This document shows positions 8,776 to 17,276 of a DNA stretch of 64,000 bases, piece after piece. Numbering within the stretch: the stretch's first letter is position 1; each line of letters opens with the position of its first letter. Location: the NCBI GenBank assembly GCA_049652745.1, contig JBASEY010000023.1, forward strand, positions 62,001-126,000. Reading direction: 5' to 3'. The notes under the pieces are model-generated. The model saw nothing but the letters and a program-made list of their open reading frames with translations. It did not search any database and was not told the DNA's origin. This DNA comes from JBASEY01 sp049652745 (GTDB lineage: Bacteria; CSSED10-310). A program made the translations under genes and the position numbers.

Positions 8776-10302
8776 ATGTCTTCCAGATCCAGTAAAAAGA
8801 TAGAGATGCTGGTAAAAATTGTGGAAGATCTCTCTGCGCAAACAGATCAGACTATTTTAATACAAAACCTGCTGTTCAATGTCCTTGAATTTACAGGGGC
8901 TGAGCGTGGATTTTTTATTAAGCAAACCTTGGATGGTTCGAAGAAATTTTACGATATATTAGGTGAACCTATAGAATCGCCACAAGTGTCTTTAAGCGTT
9001 ATCAATCGAGTCCTTGAGACCAATAAATCTGTTTGTTTAATTGAAAATTCCGATGGACAGTCTTTGCCGCCGACAACCAGTATTTTAGCGCTTGATTTAA
9101 AATCAATTATGGTCGCTCCAATGAATATTGACATCGAATCCTATAATAACGATAAAGGTATAAATCCTGACGCCGTCTTATATGTTGACAGCCGAATCGT
9201 TTCCAGGCCTTTCGATACTGAAGATCTTAACTTTTTCTCTGTTCTGGCTCAGCATGCAGCCGCTGTTTGGCGAAATAAAATGCTTGAGCAAAAGTTGGAG
9301 CGGGATTTTAAATTGCTCCATGCCGAGGTTCAATCAAAATTTGATTACCACAAAATAATCGGTAAGTGTCCGGCGATGCTTAAAGTATATGAAACACTCG
9401 AACTGTTGCGAGCAACAGATTTAGATGTTCTTATTACTGGAGAAACAGGAACTGGTAAAGAATTGATAGCAAAAGCCATTCATTATTCAAGCGCTAGATC
9501 GGAAAAGCCTTTTTTGCAGATTAATTGTGCCGCATTGCCGGAAGGGTTGGTGGAAGTAGAATTGTTCGGTGTCGAAAAAAATGTTGCGACCGAGGTTAAA
9601 AGTAGACAAGGAATGATTGAGTCGGCAAACCAAGGCACATTGTTTCTGGACGAAATCGCCGACATGTCCCTGCGCATTCAGAATAGAATTTTATATTTTC
9701 TTGAAACAAGAAAAGTTAGAAAAATTGGGGCGAGAAAAGAGTTGGATGTAAATGTTCGAGTGTTGGCGGCAACGAATAAAGATATTTCGGTTGCTATTAC
9801 TCAGGGCCACTTCCGTGATGCTTTACGTTACAGGCTGGAAATTCTACCCATTCATTTGCCGCCTTTGCGTGATAGAGGTGATGATTTAAGGCTGCTTGCC
9901 GATTTCTTCCTGAGTGAAATTGTCGAAAAAAACCATTTGAGCATTCATGGTTTTTCGAATGAAGCATGGGAAGCCATGCAGCAGTATTCATGGCCAGGCA
10001 ATATCCGTGAACTGAAGCATAGAATTCAGTCAGCGGCAATATTATCCAGAGGAACATTGATTGAAGTGCAGGATATAGGTATTCCTTACAAAATGAGTCT
10101 TAGAGATTTAAGACCACTTTCCGAAAAACGAAAGATGCTCGAAACATCATTGATCACAGATGCTCTGACGCAATTCGATTATCATTTACCCAAAGCGGCT
10201 GAGGAGCTTGGAGTCAGTTTGGCTACTCTAAAACGAAAAATGAAGCTCTTAGATATCCCTTACAAAACATTTACTGAGAAAAGCGAGCAAGATGTAGACT
10301 AG
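8776..10302 (+). CDS. GAF-AAA+-Fis sigma-54-activator-like regulator
   Basis: A 508-residue regulator related to the upstream gene but without TPRs. Residues about 20-175 are a GAF sensor domain. AAA+ follows from about 195 with Walker A GETGTGKE (222-229), a normal Walker B FLDEIAD (Asp292-Glu293), a normal sensor I (AATNKD) and arginine-bearing PPLRDRGDDLRL. A Fis-type helix-turn-helix closes it (KAAEELGVSLATLKRKMK). The ATPase therefore looks functional, but the GAFTGA loop that grips sigma-54 is replaced by NVATEV (269-274). VATGV-type loops occur in some activator-like families, so this may be a subfamily that contacts RNA polymerase differently or not at all. The gene ends 4 bases into the convergent membrane-protein gene. 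A mixed oligomer with the preceding protein is inferred from co-location and complementary defects. Confidence 0.9.
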   Translation: MSSRSSKKIEMLVKIVEDLSAQTDQTILIQNLLFNVLEFTGAERGFFIKQTLDGSKKFYDILGEPIESPQVSLSVINRVLETNKSVCLIENSDGQSLPPTTSILALDLKSIMVAPMNIDIESYNNDKGINPDAVLYVDSRIVSRPFDTEDLNFFSVLAQHAAAVWRNKMLEQKLERDFKLLHAEVQSKFDYHKIIGKCPAMLKVYETLELLRATDLDVLITGETGTGKELIAKAIHYSSARSEKPFLQINCAALPEGLVEVELFGVEKNVATEVKSRQGMIESANQGTLFLDEIADMSLRIQNRILYFLETRKVRKIGARKELDVNVRVLAATNKDISVAITQGHFRDALRYRLEILPIHLPPLRDRGDDLRLLADFFLSEIVEKNHLSIHGFSNEAWEAMQQYSWPGNIRELKHRIQSAAILSRGTLIEVQDIGIPYKMSLRDLRPLSEKRKMLETSLITDALTQFDYHLPKAAEELGVSLATLKRKMKLLDIPYKTFTEKSEQDVD

Positions 10303-10631
10303 ATATCTCTTTTATTGAAACCTATTCGACATGCAAATCCGCCAATAAAGCCGATAACGGAAAACAAGCAAAGACTGATTAAAAGACCTTTCACGCTATC
10401 CAAACCATAATGGTTCATAATGGCGTTGTAAAGATACCACATAAGCGATATGAACGTTGTTATAAGTCCAAGACAAATTCCTTTTATCAGGCTTTTCCGT
10501 AAATGTTTGTTTTGTAGACCGGCAATGATCCCGACTATCAGCCCAAGAAAAGGACCAAGCCAGAGCAGTGATAAGAAAAAACAATTCAAACGCTGCTCAT
10601 TTAAAATAAAATCCAAAGTGGTTTTCAGCAT
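10299..10631 (-). CDS. Small membrane protein, about three transmembrane helices, function unknown
   Basis: A 110-residue hydrophobic protein not recognised as a named family. Predicted helices lie at about 17-40 (long, Gly-rich: LGPFLGLIVGIIAGL), 51-68 and 80-101. A basic stretch (NKHLRKSLIKG) between the first two is probably cytoplasmic. The ATG at 10631 has a GAGG ribosome site 9 bases upstream on the minus strand, which supports it as real rather than a shadow. It overlaps the convergent regulator gene by 4 bases. Alternative: a spurious ORF, but hydrophobicity and ribosome site argue against that. Confidence 0.65.
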   Translation of the reverse strand: MLKTTLDFILNEQRLNCFFLSLLWLGPFLGLIVGIIAGLQNKHLRKSLIKGICLGLITTFISLMWYLYNAIMNHYGLDSVKGLLISLCLFSVIGFIGGFACRIGFNKRDI

Positions 10632-10703
10632 CCAAGTATCCTCACCTAAGGCTCTTGACTAGAATAATGGATTGAAAATTCATGTCAACAAGCGGCTGTC
10701 GGT

Positions 10704-11711
10704 TCAATGAACCTCATCTTTGAAGTGATCCCAGCCATTCATGCGATTCTTCCACTCAAGACCGTTCAGAGTGATTCTTATACCGGGAGAATCGGTGATT
10801 CTTCCTATTGTCGCCGGTTTGGGAGCGCCTGCATCATGAGCGGTTTTCAAAGCTAGTTTTTCAGCGTCTGGTTGAACCGTCCAGCAGAGCTCGTAATCTT
10901 CACCTCCTGTCAGCGCCCAAATGAATGACTGTTCATAATTACCTTCAACTAAAATTTCCGCTTCATGAAACAAAGGAATATTTTCAAGATAGATTTCCGC
11001 CCCGGTTCCGCTCATGGCACAAATGTGACCGATATCTTGGGCAAGGCCGTCTGAAATATCGATCATTGAGTGTACGCTGGGTAATTTATTCAAAGCTTGG
11101 CCGACATCGATCCGGGGTTCAGGTTCAAAGTGAGCTTTAGCTAATGTCGAAAAATGTTTATATGGTTTATTTTCCATAATCAAATTCAAACATGCCGCTG
11201 ACCCTCCAACTGGTCCTGAAAGTTGAATAAGGTCACCAGGCTGAGCGGTCGAGCGAAGTAAAAATTTATTGTTCAGCGCTTCACCAATAATACATATATT
11301 GACAATCGCTATGCCGGGTGATGCCGACATGTCCCCACCCGACATCGATACGCCGAATCGGTGACACATTTCACTCATTCCGGCTATCAACTCGTCGAAG
11401 GCCGTTATTTCTGTTCTCTTGTTCAAACCCATAGATAGAAAAGCATATAAGGGAACGCCGCCCATGGCCGCGATATCACTCAAATTGACCGCCATCGCTT
11501 TTCGGCCCAATTGTCGCGGCGAAATCGACGCCTGTGTAAAATGGATATTTTCGATGAGTATATCTGTGGTCACCAGCAGGGTTTTATCCGGATAAATTTT
11601 GATTGCAGCGCAATCATCTCCAGGAGGAACCAATAAATTTTTATTCGGCTTCGGGAAATGTGAAAGCAATCTCTTAATCAGTTCAAATTCTCCAAACGAT
11701 GAAGAATACAT
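10704..11711 (-). CDS. thiL: Thiamine-monophosphate kinase
   Basis: ThiL phosphorylates thiamine monophosphate to thiamine diphosphate, the last step of cofactor synthesis in the cytosol. The 335-residue length is normal. Visible family motifs are the N-terminal FELIKRL, the Mg-binding GDDCAA, the TTDILIENIHF strand, LGRKAMAVNLSDIAAMGG, and the second metal or substrate segment DISDGLAQD. The C-terminal TGGEDYEL is typical of the PurM/ThiL superfamily. The ATG at 11711 is backed by a GGAG site 8-9 bases upstream. The gene stands alone on the minus strand and is divergent from cysS. No TPP riboswitch is seen ahead of it and no other thiamine genes occur in the window. Confidence 0.95.
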   Translation of the reverse strand: MYSSSFGEFELIKRLLSHFPKPNKNLLVPPGDDCAAIKIYPDKTLLVTTDILIENIHFTQASISPRQLGRKAMAVNLSDIAAMGGVPLYAFLSMGLNKRTEITAFDELIAGMSEMCHRFGVSMSGGDMSASPGIAIVNICIIGEALNNKFLLRSTAQPGDLIQLSGPVGGSAACLNLIMENKPYKHFSTLAKAHFEPEPRIDVGQALNKLPSVHSMIDISDGLAQDIGHICAMSGTGAEIYLENIPLFHEAEILVEGNYEQSFIWALTGGEDYELCWTVQPDAEKLALKTAHDAGAPKPATIGRITDSPGIRITLNGLEWKNRMNGWDHFKDEVH

Positions 11712-11803
11712 ATATTTCTCTCCGATTTGGTTGTCGACAAGGAGTCATTTTGGATGATTCCACCGGTTTCCAAACGGTAATATTACAAGAATCGGTAAAA
11801 TCA

Positions 11804-11812
11804 TGCTATAAT
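11804..11812 (+). promoter_or_regulatory. Candidate extended -10 promoter for the cysS operon
   Basis: TGCTATAAT (TG at 11804-11805, perfect TATAAT at 11807-11812) lies 131 bases before cysS in the divergent thiL-cysS gap. No good -35 is present, as expected for an extended -10 promoter. A second TGC-TATTAT at 11859-11867 could be an alternative start. This is the only sizeable gap ahead of a 19-kb compact gene run, so a promoter is expected here. Confidence 0.5.
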
Positions 11813-11942
11813 TTTCAAGCTGTGCCGGAAAAGTCTTCATGCAGAGAGATAAAAAACGTGCTATTATTTATCATGATGAAGAAGTGCAGGATTACTGAGA
11901 TTATTTTATCATAACCGAGTGGTGTTAGAGGGGTAGATAAAC

Positions 11943-13355
11943 ATGAAAGCTGATTCCTCGATTTCGTTTCACGATACGAAAGCAGGTAAAATACGGGTGT
12001 TCGAGCCGTTGAAAACCGAATATGTATCTATTTATTCTTGTGGACCAACTGTCTATGATTATGCCCATATAGGCAACTTTAGAAATTTTGTGTTTGTTGA
12101 TGTCTTGAGAAGGACTCTTCAGTTGTTCGGATATAAAATCAAGCATGTCAGAAACATTACCGACATCGATGATAAAATTATTCGAAAAGCCAACGAACAA
12201 GGCGTTACTGTGAAAGATATCGCCCAACAATATGAAGAGGCTTTTTGGGAAGATTGTCGCTATTTGCGTTTGCAAGAGGTCGAGCATAGCCCTCGTGCAA
12301 CGGAACACATTGATGATATGGTAGATCTTGTTCGTAAATTAGAGGATAAAAATTACACCTATCGCAAAGATGGCTCCATATATTTTAAAGTGCATAAGTT
12401 TAAAAGTTATGGAAAACTGTCTGGAATAAATTTAGAAAACATCCAGATCGGCAGTAGAGTCTCGGCTGATGAGTATACGAAAGAAGATGCCAGGGACTTT
12501 GTTTTGTGGAAAGGGTACAAAGAGGGGGAGCCTTATTGGGACACTGATTTGGGTAAAGGCAGGCCCGGCTGGCATTTGGAGTGTTCTGCGATGAGTCATC
12601 ATTTTTTAGGACCCTCTTTCGATATTCACACTGGAGCGGAAGACTTGATTTTTCCTCATCATGAAAACGAGATTGCTCAGAGCGAGGCGGCAAATAGTGA
12701 AGAATACGTAAGATATTGGCTCCACTGCGCTTTTCTAAACATGAAGGACGAAAAGATGTCAAAGTCATTGGGCAATATTATTACTGCTAAAAAATTGCGT
12801 GAGGATGGCGTCAGTGGATTGGCGGTTCGATTTTTTCTACTATCGGTTCACTATCGAAAACCGTTGGCTTTTTCTATGGAAGCAATTACATCCGCCAATG
12901 CTGCTGTTACGAGAATACAAACATTTTATGAACGTGTTCGAGATTTGGCCGGTAAGAATGAAGAAAAAAGCGATAATGCTTTCAATGAGCGCCTGGATTA
13001 CTATCGTTCGGAATGGATGAGTTCTTTGGGAGATGACCTGAATACGGCAAAAGCGTTAGGAGCCCTCTTTGAATTGATTCGCGAAGGAAATGCATTGATG
13101 GACAAGGATGAAATCAGTTCAAGCCAAGCAGGGACTCTTTTGCTATTGTTGAATGATATGGACCATGTGCTGGATATAATGCATCCCGAAGAAGAATCCA
13201 TTCTTGATGAAGAAATAACGAAGCTGGTGGAGCGTCGTCAATCTGCACGCAAAGCAAAAGATTTTGCAGAAGCTGATCGCATTAGAGATTACCTCGCCGG
13301 TTTGGGCATTGTCATAGAAGATACACGTGAGGGGATTCGGTGGCGGAAAAAGTAG
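11943..13355 (+). CDS. cysS: Cysteinyl-tRNA synthetase
   Basis: Class I aminoacyl-tRNA synthetase that charges tRNA-Cys. The 470-residue length fits the family. The zinc and substrate site is opened by SCGPTVYDYAHIGN, containing the HIGH-type motif (HIGN). The zinc ligands continue in WHLECSAMS and FPHHENE. The KMSKS loop is exact (DEKMSKSLGN). A GAGGGG ribosome site precedes the ATG by about 8 bases. It is the first gene of the long compact run: its last 16 bases overlap the start of the NfeD-type protease gene. No T-box leader is visible upstream, so regulation by uncharged tRNA as in Firmicutes is not indicated. Confidence 0.97.
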   Translation: MKADSSISFHDTKAGKIRVFEPLKTEYVSIYSCGPTVYDYAHIGNFRNFVFVDVLRRTLQLFGYKIKHVRNITDIDDKIIRKANEQGVTVKDIAQQYEEAFWEDCRYLRLQEVEHSPRATEHIDDMVDLVRKLEDKNYTYRKDGSIYFKVHKFKSYGKLSGINLENIQIGSRVSADEYTKEDARDFVLWKGYKEGEPYWDTDLGKGRPGWHLECSAMSHHFLGPSFDIHTGAEDLIFPHHENEIAQSEAANSEEYVRYWLHCAFLNMKDEKMSKSLGNIITAKKLREDGVSGLAVRFFLLSVHYRKPLAFSMEAITSANAAVTRIQTFYERVRDLAGKNEEKSDNAFNERLDYYRSEWMSSLGDDLNTAKALGALFELIREGNALMDKDEISSSQAGTLLLLLNDMDHVLDIMHPEEESILDEEITKLVERRQSARKAKDFAEADRIRDYLAGLGIVIEDTREGIRWRKK

Positions 13356-14752
13356 AGACTGTCTGCTTTCTATTGATTGTTTTTTCGTCGATAGCCTGCG
13401 TGCAAACTTGTTTTGCATCTGAGACGATACAGGGAGATCAATGTCATATATGGGTTACTTCAGTCAGCGATACGATAAATCCCATGGTGGCTCAATATAT
13501 TGGCGAGTTGATTAAAAAAGGTGAACAGACGAATATCAATGCGTTGATTCTTGAATTGGACACACCTGGTGGATTGGTGGAGAGCACGCATCACATCGTA
13601 GTAGCCATCATGAACGCAAAAATACCCATAATAACCTATGTGTCCCCACAAGGCGCAAGAGCTGCGTCGGCTGGTATGTTTATAGCTATTGCTTCCCATG
13701 TGGCTGCGATGGCTCCAGCTACGAATATAGGCGCCGCTCATCCCGTATCTATGGGGCCGATCGGGCCGATTGTTCCGGAGAAACCAGAAAACGGTTCAAA
13801 CGACAGCTTTACATACCTGAGTAAGGCTCAGTCTTTTGCAGGAATAAATGTCAGAGATGAAAAGGTGTTAAATGACCTTTTAGCCTGGGCGAGAGCAATT
13901 GCGGAGCAAAAAAACCGAAACCCAGAGTGGGTTGAACAATCTATTCGCTTCAGTAAGTCATCCACGGAACGTGAAGCGTTGGAGGCAGGTGTAATCGATT
14001 TGATCTCAATCGATAAATCCGATCTAATAAGACAACTGCAGGGTAGAGCTGTTCAAATTGGTGATCGCGAGATAGACCTGGATTTGTCCGATTGTCGTGT
14101 CGAGATGAAATCGATGTCATGGCGGCAAAACTTCTTGTCTACACTTATTAATCCGACTCTATTGATATATTTACTTGCCATAGGCGCTCTAGGGTTATAT
14201 TTCGAATTGGCTCATCCCGGGCTGATAGTTCCTGGAGTAGTAGGTGGAATCAGTTTGATTCTGGGGTTGTTTGCCATGCATTCGCTGCCGATTAATACAG
14301 CGGGCTTGCTTTTGATTTTGTTGTCTTTCGTTTTTTTCGCTCTGGAGGTTAAAATGACCAGTTATGGTGTGTTGACAATCGGAGGAATTACGTCATTTGT
14401 TTTGGGGGCGGCAATGCTTGTTGATAGTGACATTTCAGGTATGAGAGTCTCGCTTAAAGCGATCATACCGTTAGCGGTCGGAGTCGCTTTGATCACAATA
14501 GTTTTAATTGCGCTGGTTGTTTCCAGTCATAGAAAACAGGTTTCAACTGGAGATGTCGGATTGATTGGTAAGATCGGTATCGTCACTCGGGCTTTAAACC
14601 CGAGTGGGCAGATATATATTAGAGGGGAAATATGGCGTGCAAATTCTTTAGATGGGTCCATTATCCCCGAAGATACTGAAATTGTCGTCACGGATATAAC
14701 CGGTTTAACGCTGACCGTAAAACCGGTTCAACCAACAAAAAGGAAGGAATGA
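13340..14752 (+). CDS. NfeD family membrane-bound serine protease (ClpP-class, long form)
   Basis: A long NfeD (1510-N type) protein: exported ClpP-fold protease, then membrane helices, then a soluble OB-fold domain. The GTG start inside cysS is supported by GAGGGG five bases upstream and by the signal peptide it creates (CFLLIVFSSIACVQTCFA). The protease part contains LELDTPGGLVEST, the oxyanion-type loop, and the probable nucleophile Ser110 (AASAGMF). The probable general-base Lys is Lys191 (AEQKNRN), by position in the family. Four hydrophobic helices (about 267-400) precede the OB domain (GDVGLIGKIGIVTRALNPSG). NfeD proteases work with stomatin-like partners in membrane quality control, and the next gene encodes exactly that partner. 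470 residues is a usual length. Confidence 0.92.
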   Translation: MAEKVETVCFLLIVFSSIACVQTCFASETIQGDQCHIWVTSVSDTINPMVAQYIGELIKKGEQTNINALILELDTPGGLVESTHHIVVAIMNAKIPIITYVSPQGARAASAGMFIAIASHVAAMAPATNIGAAHPVSMGPIGPIVPEKPENGSNDSFTYLSKAQSFAGINVRDEKVLNDLLAWARAIAEQKNRNPEWVEQSIRFSKSSTEREALEAGVIDLISIDKSDLIRQLQGRAVQIGDREIDLDLSDCRVEMKSMSWRQNFLSTLINPTLLIYLLAIGALGLYFELAHPGLIVPGVVGGISLILGLFAMHSLPINTAGLLLILLSFVFFALEVKMTSYGVLTIGGITSFVLGAAMLVDSDISGMRVSLKAIIPLAVGVALITIVLIALVVSSHRKQVSTGDVGLIGKIGIVTRALNPSGQIYIRGEIWRANSLDGSIIPEDTEIVVTDITGLTLTVKPVQPTKRKE

Positions 14753-14754
14753 TA

Positions 14755-15519
14755 ATGGAATTTATTTTTAGTCTTATCGGATTTTTTTTATTTTGGCTGC
14801 TAAGCTGTATTAAAATTCTCCGGGAATATGAACGTGGTGTAGTATTTCGTTTGGGACGAATGCTTGAGAAGGCGAAGGGTCCTGGGTTGATCTTCGTTTT
14901 TCAGCCTATCGATCGGATGATCCGGATAAGTACCAGGCTTGTGGTGATGGATGTGCCGCCACAGGATATCATCACTCGTGATAATGTTTCCGTAAAAGTC
15001 AATGCTGTTATTTATTTTCGCGTGATCCAGCCTACTCTTGCGGTCGTCGAGGTGGAAAATTACTTATACGCCACATCTCAATTGGCTCAAACGACTCTTA
15101 GGAGTGTCTTAGGCCATCATGAACTGGATGATTTACTTTCACAACGCGAAAAGATAAATCATGATCTACAATCTATTCTTGACAATCTGACGGATCCCTG
15201 GGGGATCAAGGTTTCGAATGTTGAAATCAAAGATGTAGATCTTCCTAATGAAATGCAGCGTGCTATGGCGCGGCAAGCGGAAGCCGAGCGTGAGCGTCGA
15301 GCAAAAATTATTGCAGCGGAAGGAGAGTATCAGGCATCGGAAAAAATGAGAATGGCTGCCCAGGTGATGTCCGCTGAGCCTATGGCTTTACAAATGCGTT
15401 ATCTGCAAACATTACGAGAGATAGCCGTTGAAAATAATTCCACAACGATATTTCCTATACCGTTGGATCTTTTTAAAGTTTTTTTCAATAAATATGAATC
15501 ATCTTCGGGAGATAAGTAG
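14755..15519 (+). CDS. Stomatin/slipin-like SPFH membrane protein
   Basis: Single N-terminal membrane helix (IFSLIGFFLFWLLSCI) followed by an SPFH/Band 7 domain with textbook slipin segments: EYERGVVFRLGR, GPGLIFVFQPIDR, DVPPQDIITRDNVSVKVNA and the coiled, Ala/Glu-rich region MARQAEAERERRAKIIAAEGE. Two in-frame ATGs exist, at 14749 (overlapping the upstream stop) and 14755. I chose 14755 because the AAGGAAGG site at 14740-14747 is too close to the first. The 254-residue length is typical. It forms oligomeric membrane platforms and is a known partner and substrate of NfeD proteases; the coupling of the two genes supports that here. Confidence 0.93.
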   Translation: MEFIFSLIGFFLFWLLSCIKILREYERGVVFRLGRMLEKAKGPGLIFVFQPIDRMIRISTRLVVMDVPPQDIITRDNVSVKVNAVIYFRVIQPTLAVVEVENYLYATSQLAQTTLRSVLGHHELDDLLSQREKINHDLQSILDNLTDPWGIKVSNVEIKDVDLPNEMQRAMARQAEAERERRAKIIAAEGEYQASEKMRMAAQVMSAEPMALQMRYLQTLREIAVENNSTTIFPIPLDLFKVFFNKYESSSGDK

Positions 15520-15525
15520 GATAAA

Positions 15526-16239
15526 ATGCTGGATGACAATCGTATAACTCGAAACCAATTCAATATCCTTTTAGTCACAGGTATCGTCACTTTATTGCTG
15601 GTCTTGCTGCTTGGAATCACCATTGGAAAAAACATGAATCTTCCCCAACGGTTTCCACGTGCCGATGATATTTCAAGAGCGGACAGCCGTGTTGGAGGTG
15701 GTTCGAAAGAGGCAATGGAAGAAATAGCCGGTTTAACTTCTAGAAAAGAGCTGTCATCTAAAAAACCTCACGTCGAAAATGAGGGGTTTTTATATAATGA
15801 GCTTCTAACTGAGACAGTCACAGACGAACCTTCCGATACTAAAACTATTATTAAACCATACTCACCGATGCAGACGCCGTCGTCATCCGTTTTGTCGGAT
15901 GAAACTGGTCAATACTCCGCCAGGAGCTCTGAATCCGGCCCTGCACTGCCGACGCCGGATCCCTTTTACACTGCAAGCCCGGACTTCTCCGTAGCCTATT
16001 CGGTTCAAATGAGTTCTTTATCTGATAGAGACTCGGCAGATAAAAGCGTATTAAAATTTCAGCAAAGCGGATATCCTGCGTATGTATCCAAAGCTCAGCA
16101 TAAAACCGGAAGGACATTGTATCGAGTTAGGATAGGTCCTTATTCCACACGTGAAGCTGCGGACAAAATGTTGCAAAAATTGAAGGAAGACACAAAGACA
16201 TCACCCTTGGTAATGACACTGAAAAATGGCGAATTGTGA
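15526..16239 (+). CDS. Membrane-anchored SPOR domain protein
   Basis: A 237-residue bitopic protein: short cytoplasmic start, one helix (ILLVTGIVTLLLVLLLGITIG, about 14-34), a long low-complexity Ser/Pro/Thr linker, and a C-terminal SPOR domain (about 160-235: AYSVQMSSLSDRDSADK through YRVRIGPYSTREAADKML). SPOR domains bind denuded peptidoglycan glycans at division sites, so this is probably a periplasmic cell-wall or division protein. An AGGA site precedes the ATG. The gene is 6 bases after the stomatin gene and its stop overlaps the GTG of phoH by 4 bases. Confidence 0.85.
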   Translation: MLDDNRITRNQFNILLVTGIVTLLLVLLLGITIGKNMNLPQRFPRADDISRADSRVGGGSKEAMEEIAGLTSRKELSSKKPHVENEGFLYNELLTETVTDEPSDTKTIIKPYSPMQTPSSSVLSDETGQYSARSSESGPALPTPDPFYTASPDFSVAYSVQMSSLSDRDSADKSVLKFQQSGYPAYVSKAQHKTGRTLYRVRIGPYSTREAADKMLQKLKEDTKTSPLVMTLKNGEL

Positions 16240-17237
16240 TAAGTGGTAAAGACACTGTTATGAAACCTGAAGGGCATGTTGAAAAAACGATCAATCTCGA
16301 AGGCGTAAAAGACTTTCAAACTTTTTTCGGTTGTTTTGATGAGCACTTGAAGATTTTAGAAAAGACCTTTTCAGTGTCCATTGCTGCGCATGGTTCAGAT
16401 ATGATCATAACAGGAGCAAAAGACAACATAGCTTATGTTGAGCGTATATTGAAAACACTGGAATCTTTGAGCAGAGAAGGTTTTGAGTTGTCTCGTAATG
16501 AATTGAATACTGCGATACAGAATATTCGAGACATAAACAACAGTAATGATTTAAAGGGTTTATTTTTAGCTGGTAGTGTGATTTCGACATTGAATCGAAA
16601 GGTTTTTCCAAAGACTCCAATGCAGAAAAAATACTTGGATGCCATTGCTGCGAAAGATCTGGTTTTCAGTATCGGGCCTGCCGGAACAGGAAAAACCTAT
16701 TTAGCTGTAGCTATGGCAGTATCTTACTTGCTGTCAAAAAAGGTAAGTCGAATTATACTTGCCAGACCTGCTGTAGAAGCCGGTGAAAGCTTGGGTTTCC
16801 TGCCTGGTGATATGTATGAGAAAGTGAACCCTTATCTTAGGCCCCTATATGATGCGCTTTATGATCTTTTGGATATCGATCGCGCCAATCGTTTAGTCGA
16901 AAAAGGTATTATCGAAATAGCGCCTATAGCTTTTATGCGGGGACGCACTCTGAATGATTCTTTCATAATCATGGATGAAGCTCAAAACAGTACCGCGGAA
17001 CAAATGAAGATGTTTCTTACACGTTTGGGTTTCAATACGAAAACGGTTGTCACGGGAGATATATCCCAGATAGATCTGAAAATGGGCAAAACATCTGGTT
17101 TGGTGCAGGTGCAGAGCATATTGAAAGGTGTGAATGGGGTGGAATTCATCTATCTTTCGCCCAGGGATGTCGTGCGATGTCAACTTGTAAGAGACATCGT
17201 TGAAGCGTACGATAGGTTTCAAGATGAGCGTCAATAG
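16236..17237 (+). CDS. phoH: PhoH family ATPase
   Basis: Cytosolic PhoH-type P-loop ATPase, probably linked to RNA metabolism given its constant neighbour YbeY. Residues 1-100 contain a KH-like RNA-binding segment (VSIAAHGSDMIITGAKDN). Walker A is GPAGTGKTYLA, and the DEAD-like Walker B is IIMDEAQNST, with VTGDISQIDL further on. The length of 333 residues is normal. Start choice is uncertain: GTG at 16236 gives a GTGA overlap with the upstream stop, and ATG at 16260 would be 8 residues shorter; neither has a clear ribosome site. The PhoH, HD-phosphodiesterase, YbeY, CorC, Era order is a classic conserved cluster. Confidence 0.95.
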   Translation: MISGKDTVMKPEGHVEKTINLEGVKDFQTFFGCFDEHLKILEKTFSVSIAAHGSDMIITGAKDNIAYVERILKTLESLSREGFELSRNELNTAIQNIRDINNSNDLKGLFLAGSVISTLNRKVFPKTPMQKKYLDAIAAKDLVFSIGPAGTGKTYLAVAMAVSYLLSKKVSRIILARPAVEAGESLGFLPGDMYEKVNPYLRPLYDALYDLLDIDRANRLVEKGIIEIAPIAFMRGRTLNDSFIIMDEAQNSTAEQMKMFLTRLGFNTKTVVTGDISQIDLKMGKTSGLVQVQSILKGVNGVEFIYLSPRDVVRCQLVRDIVEAYDRFQDERQ

Positions 17238-17276
17238 TTACTTTCCAGTATTCACTGTGCTTCGAGGGAGCATTAT

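Noticed and set aside
11712..11942. T-box leader ahead of cysS or TPP riboswitch ahead of thiL
   Set aside because: No T-box core sequence, specifier stem or terminator, and no TPP-riboswitch conserved segments are visible in the 231-base divergent gap.
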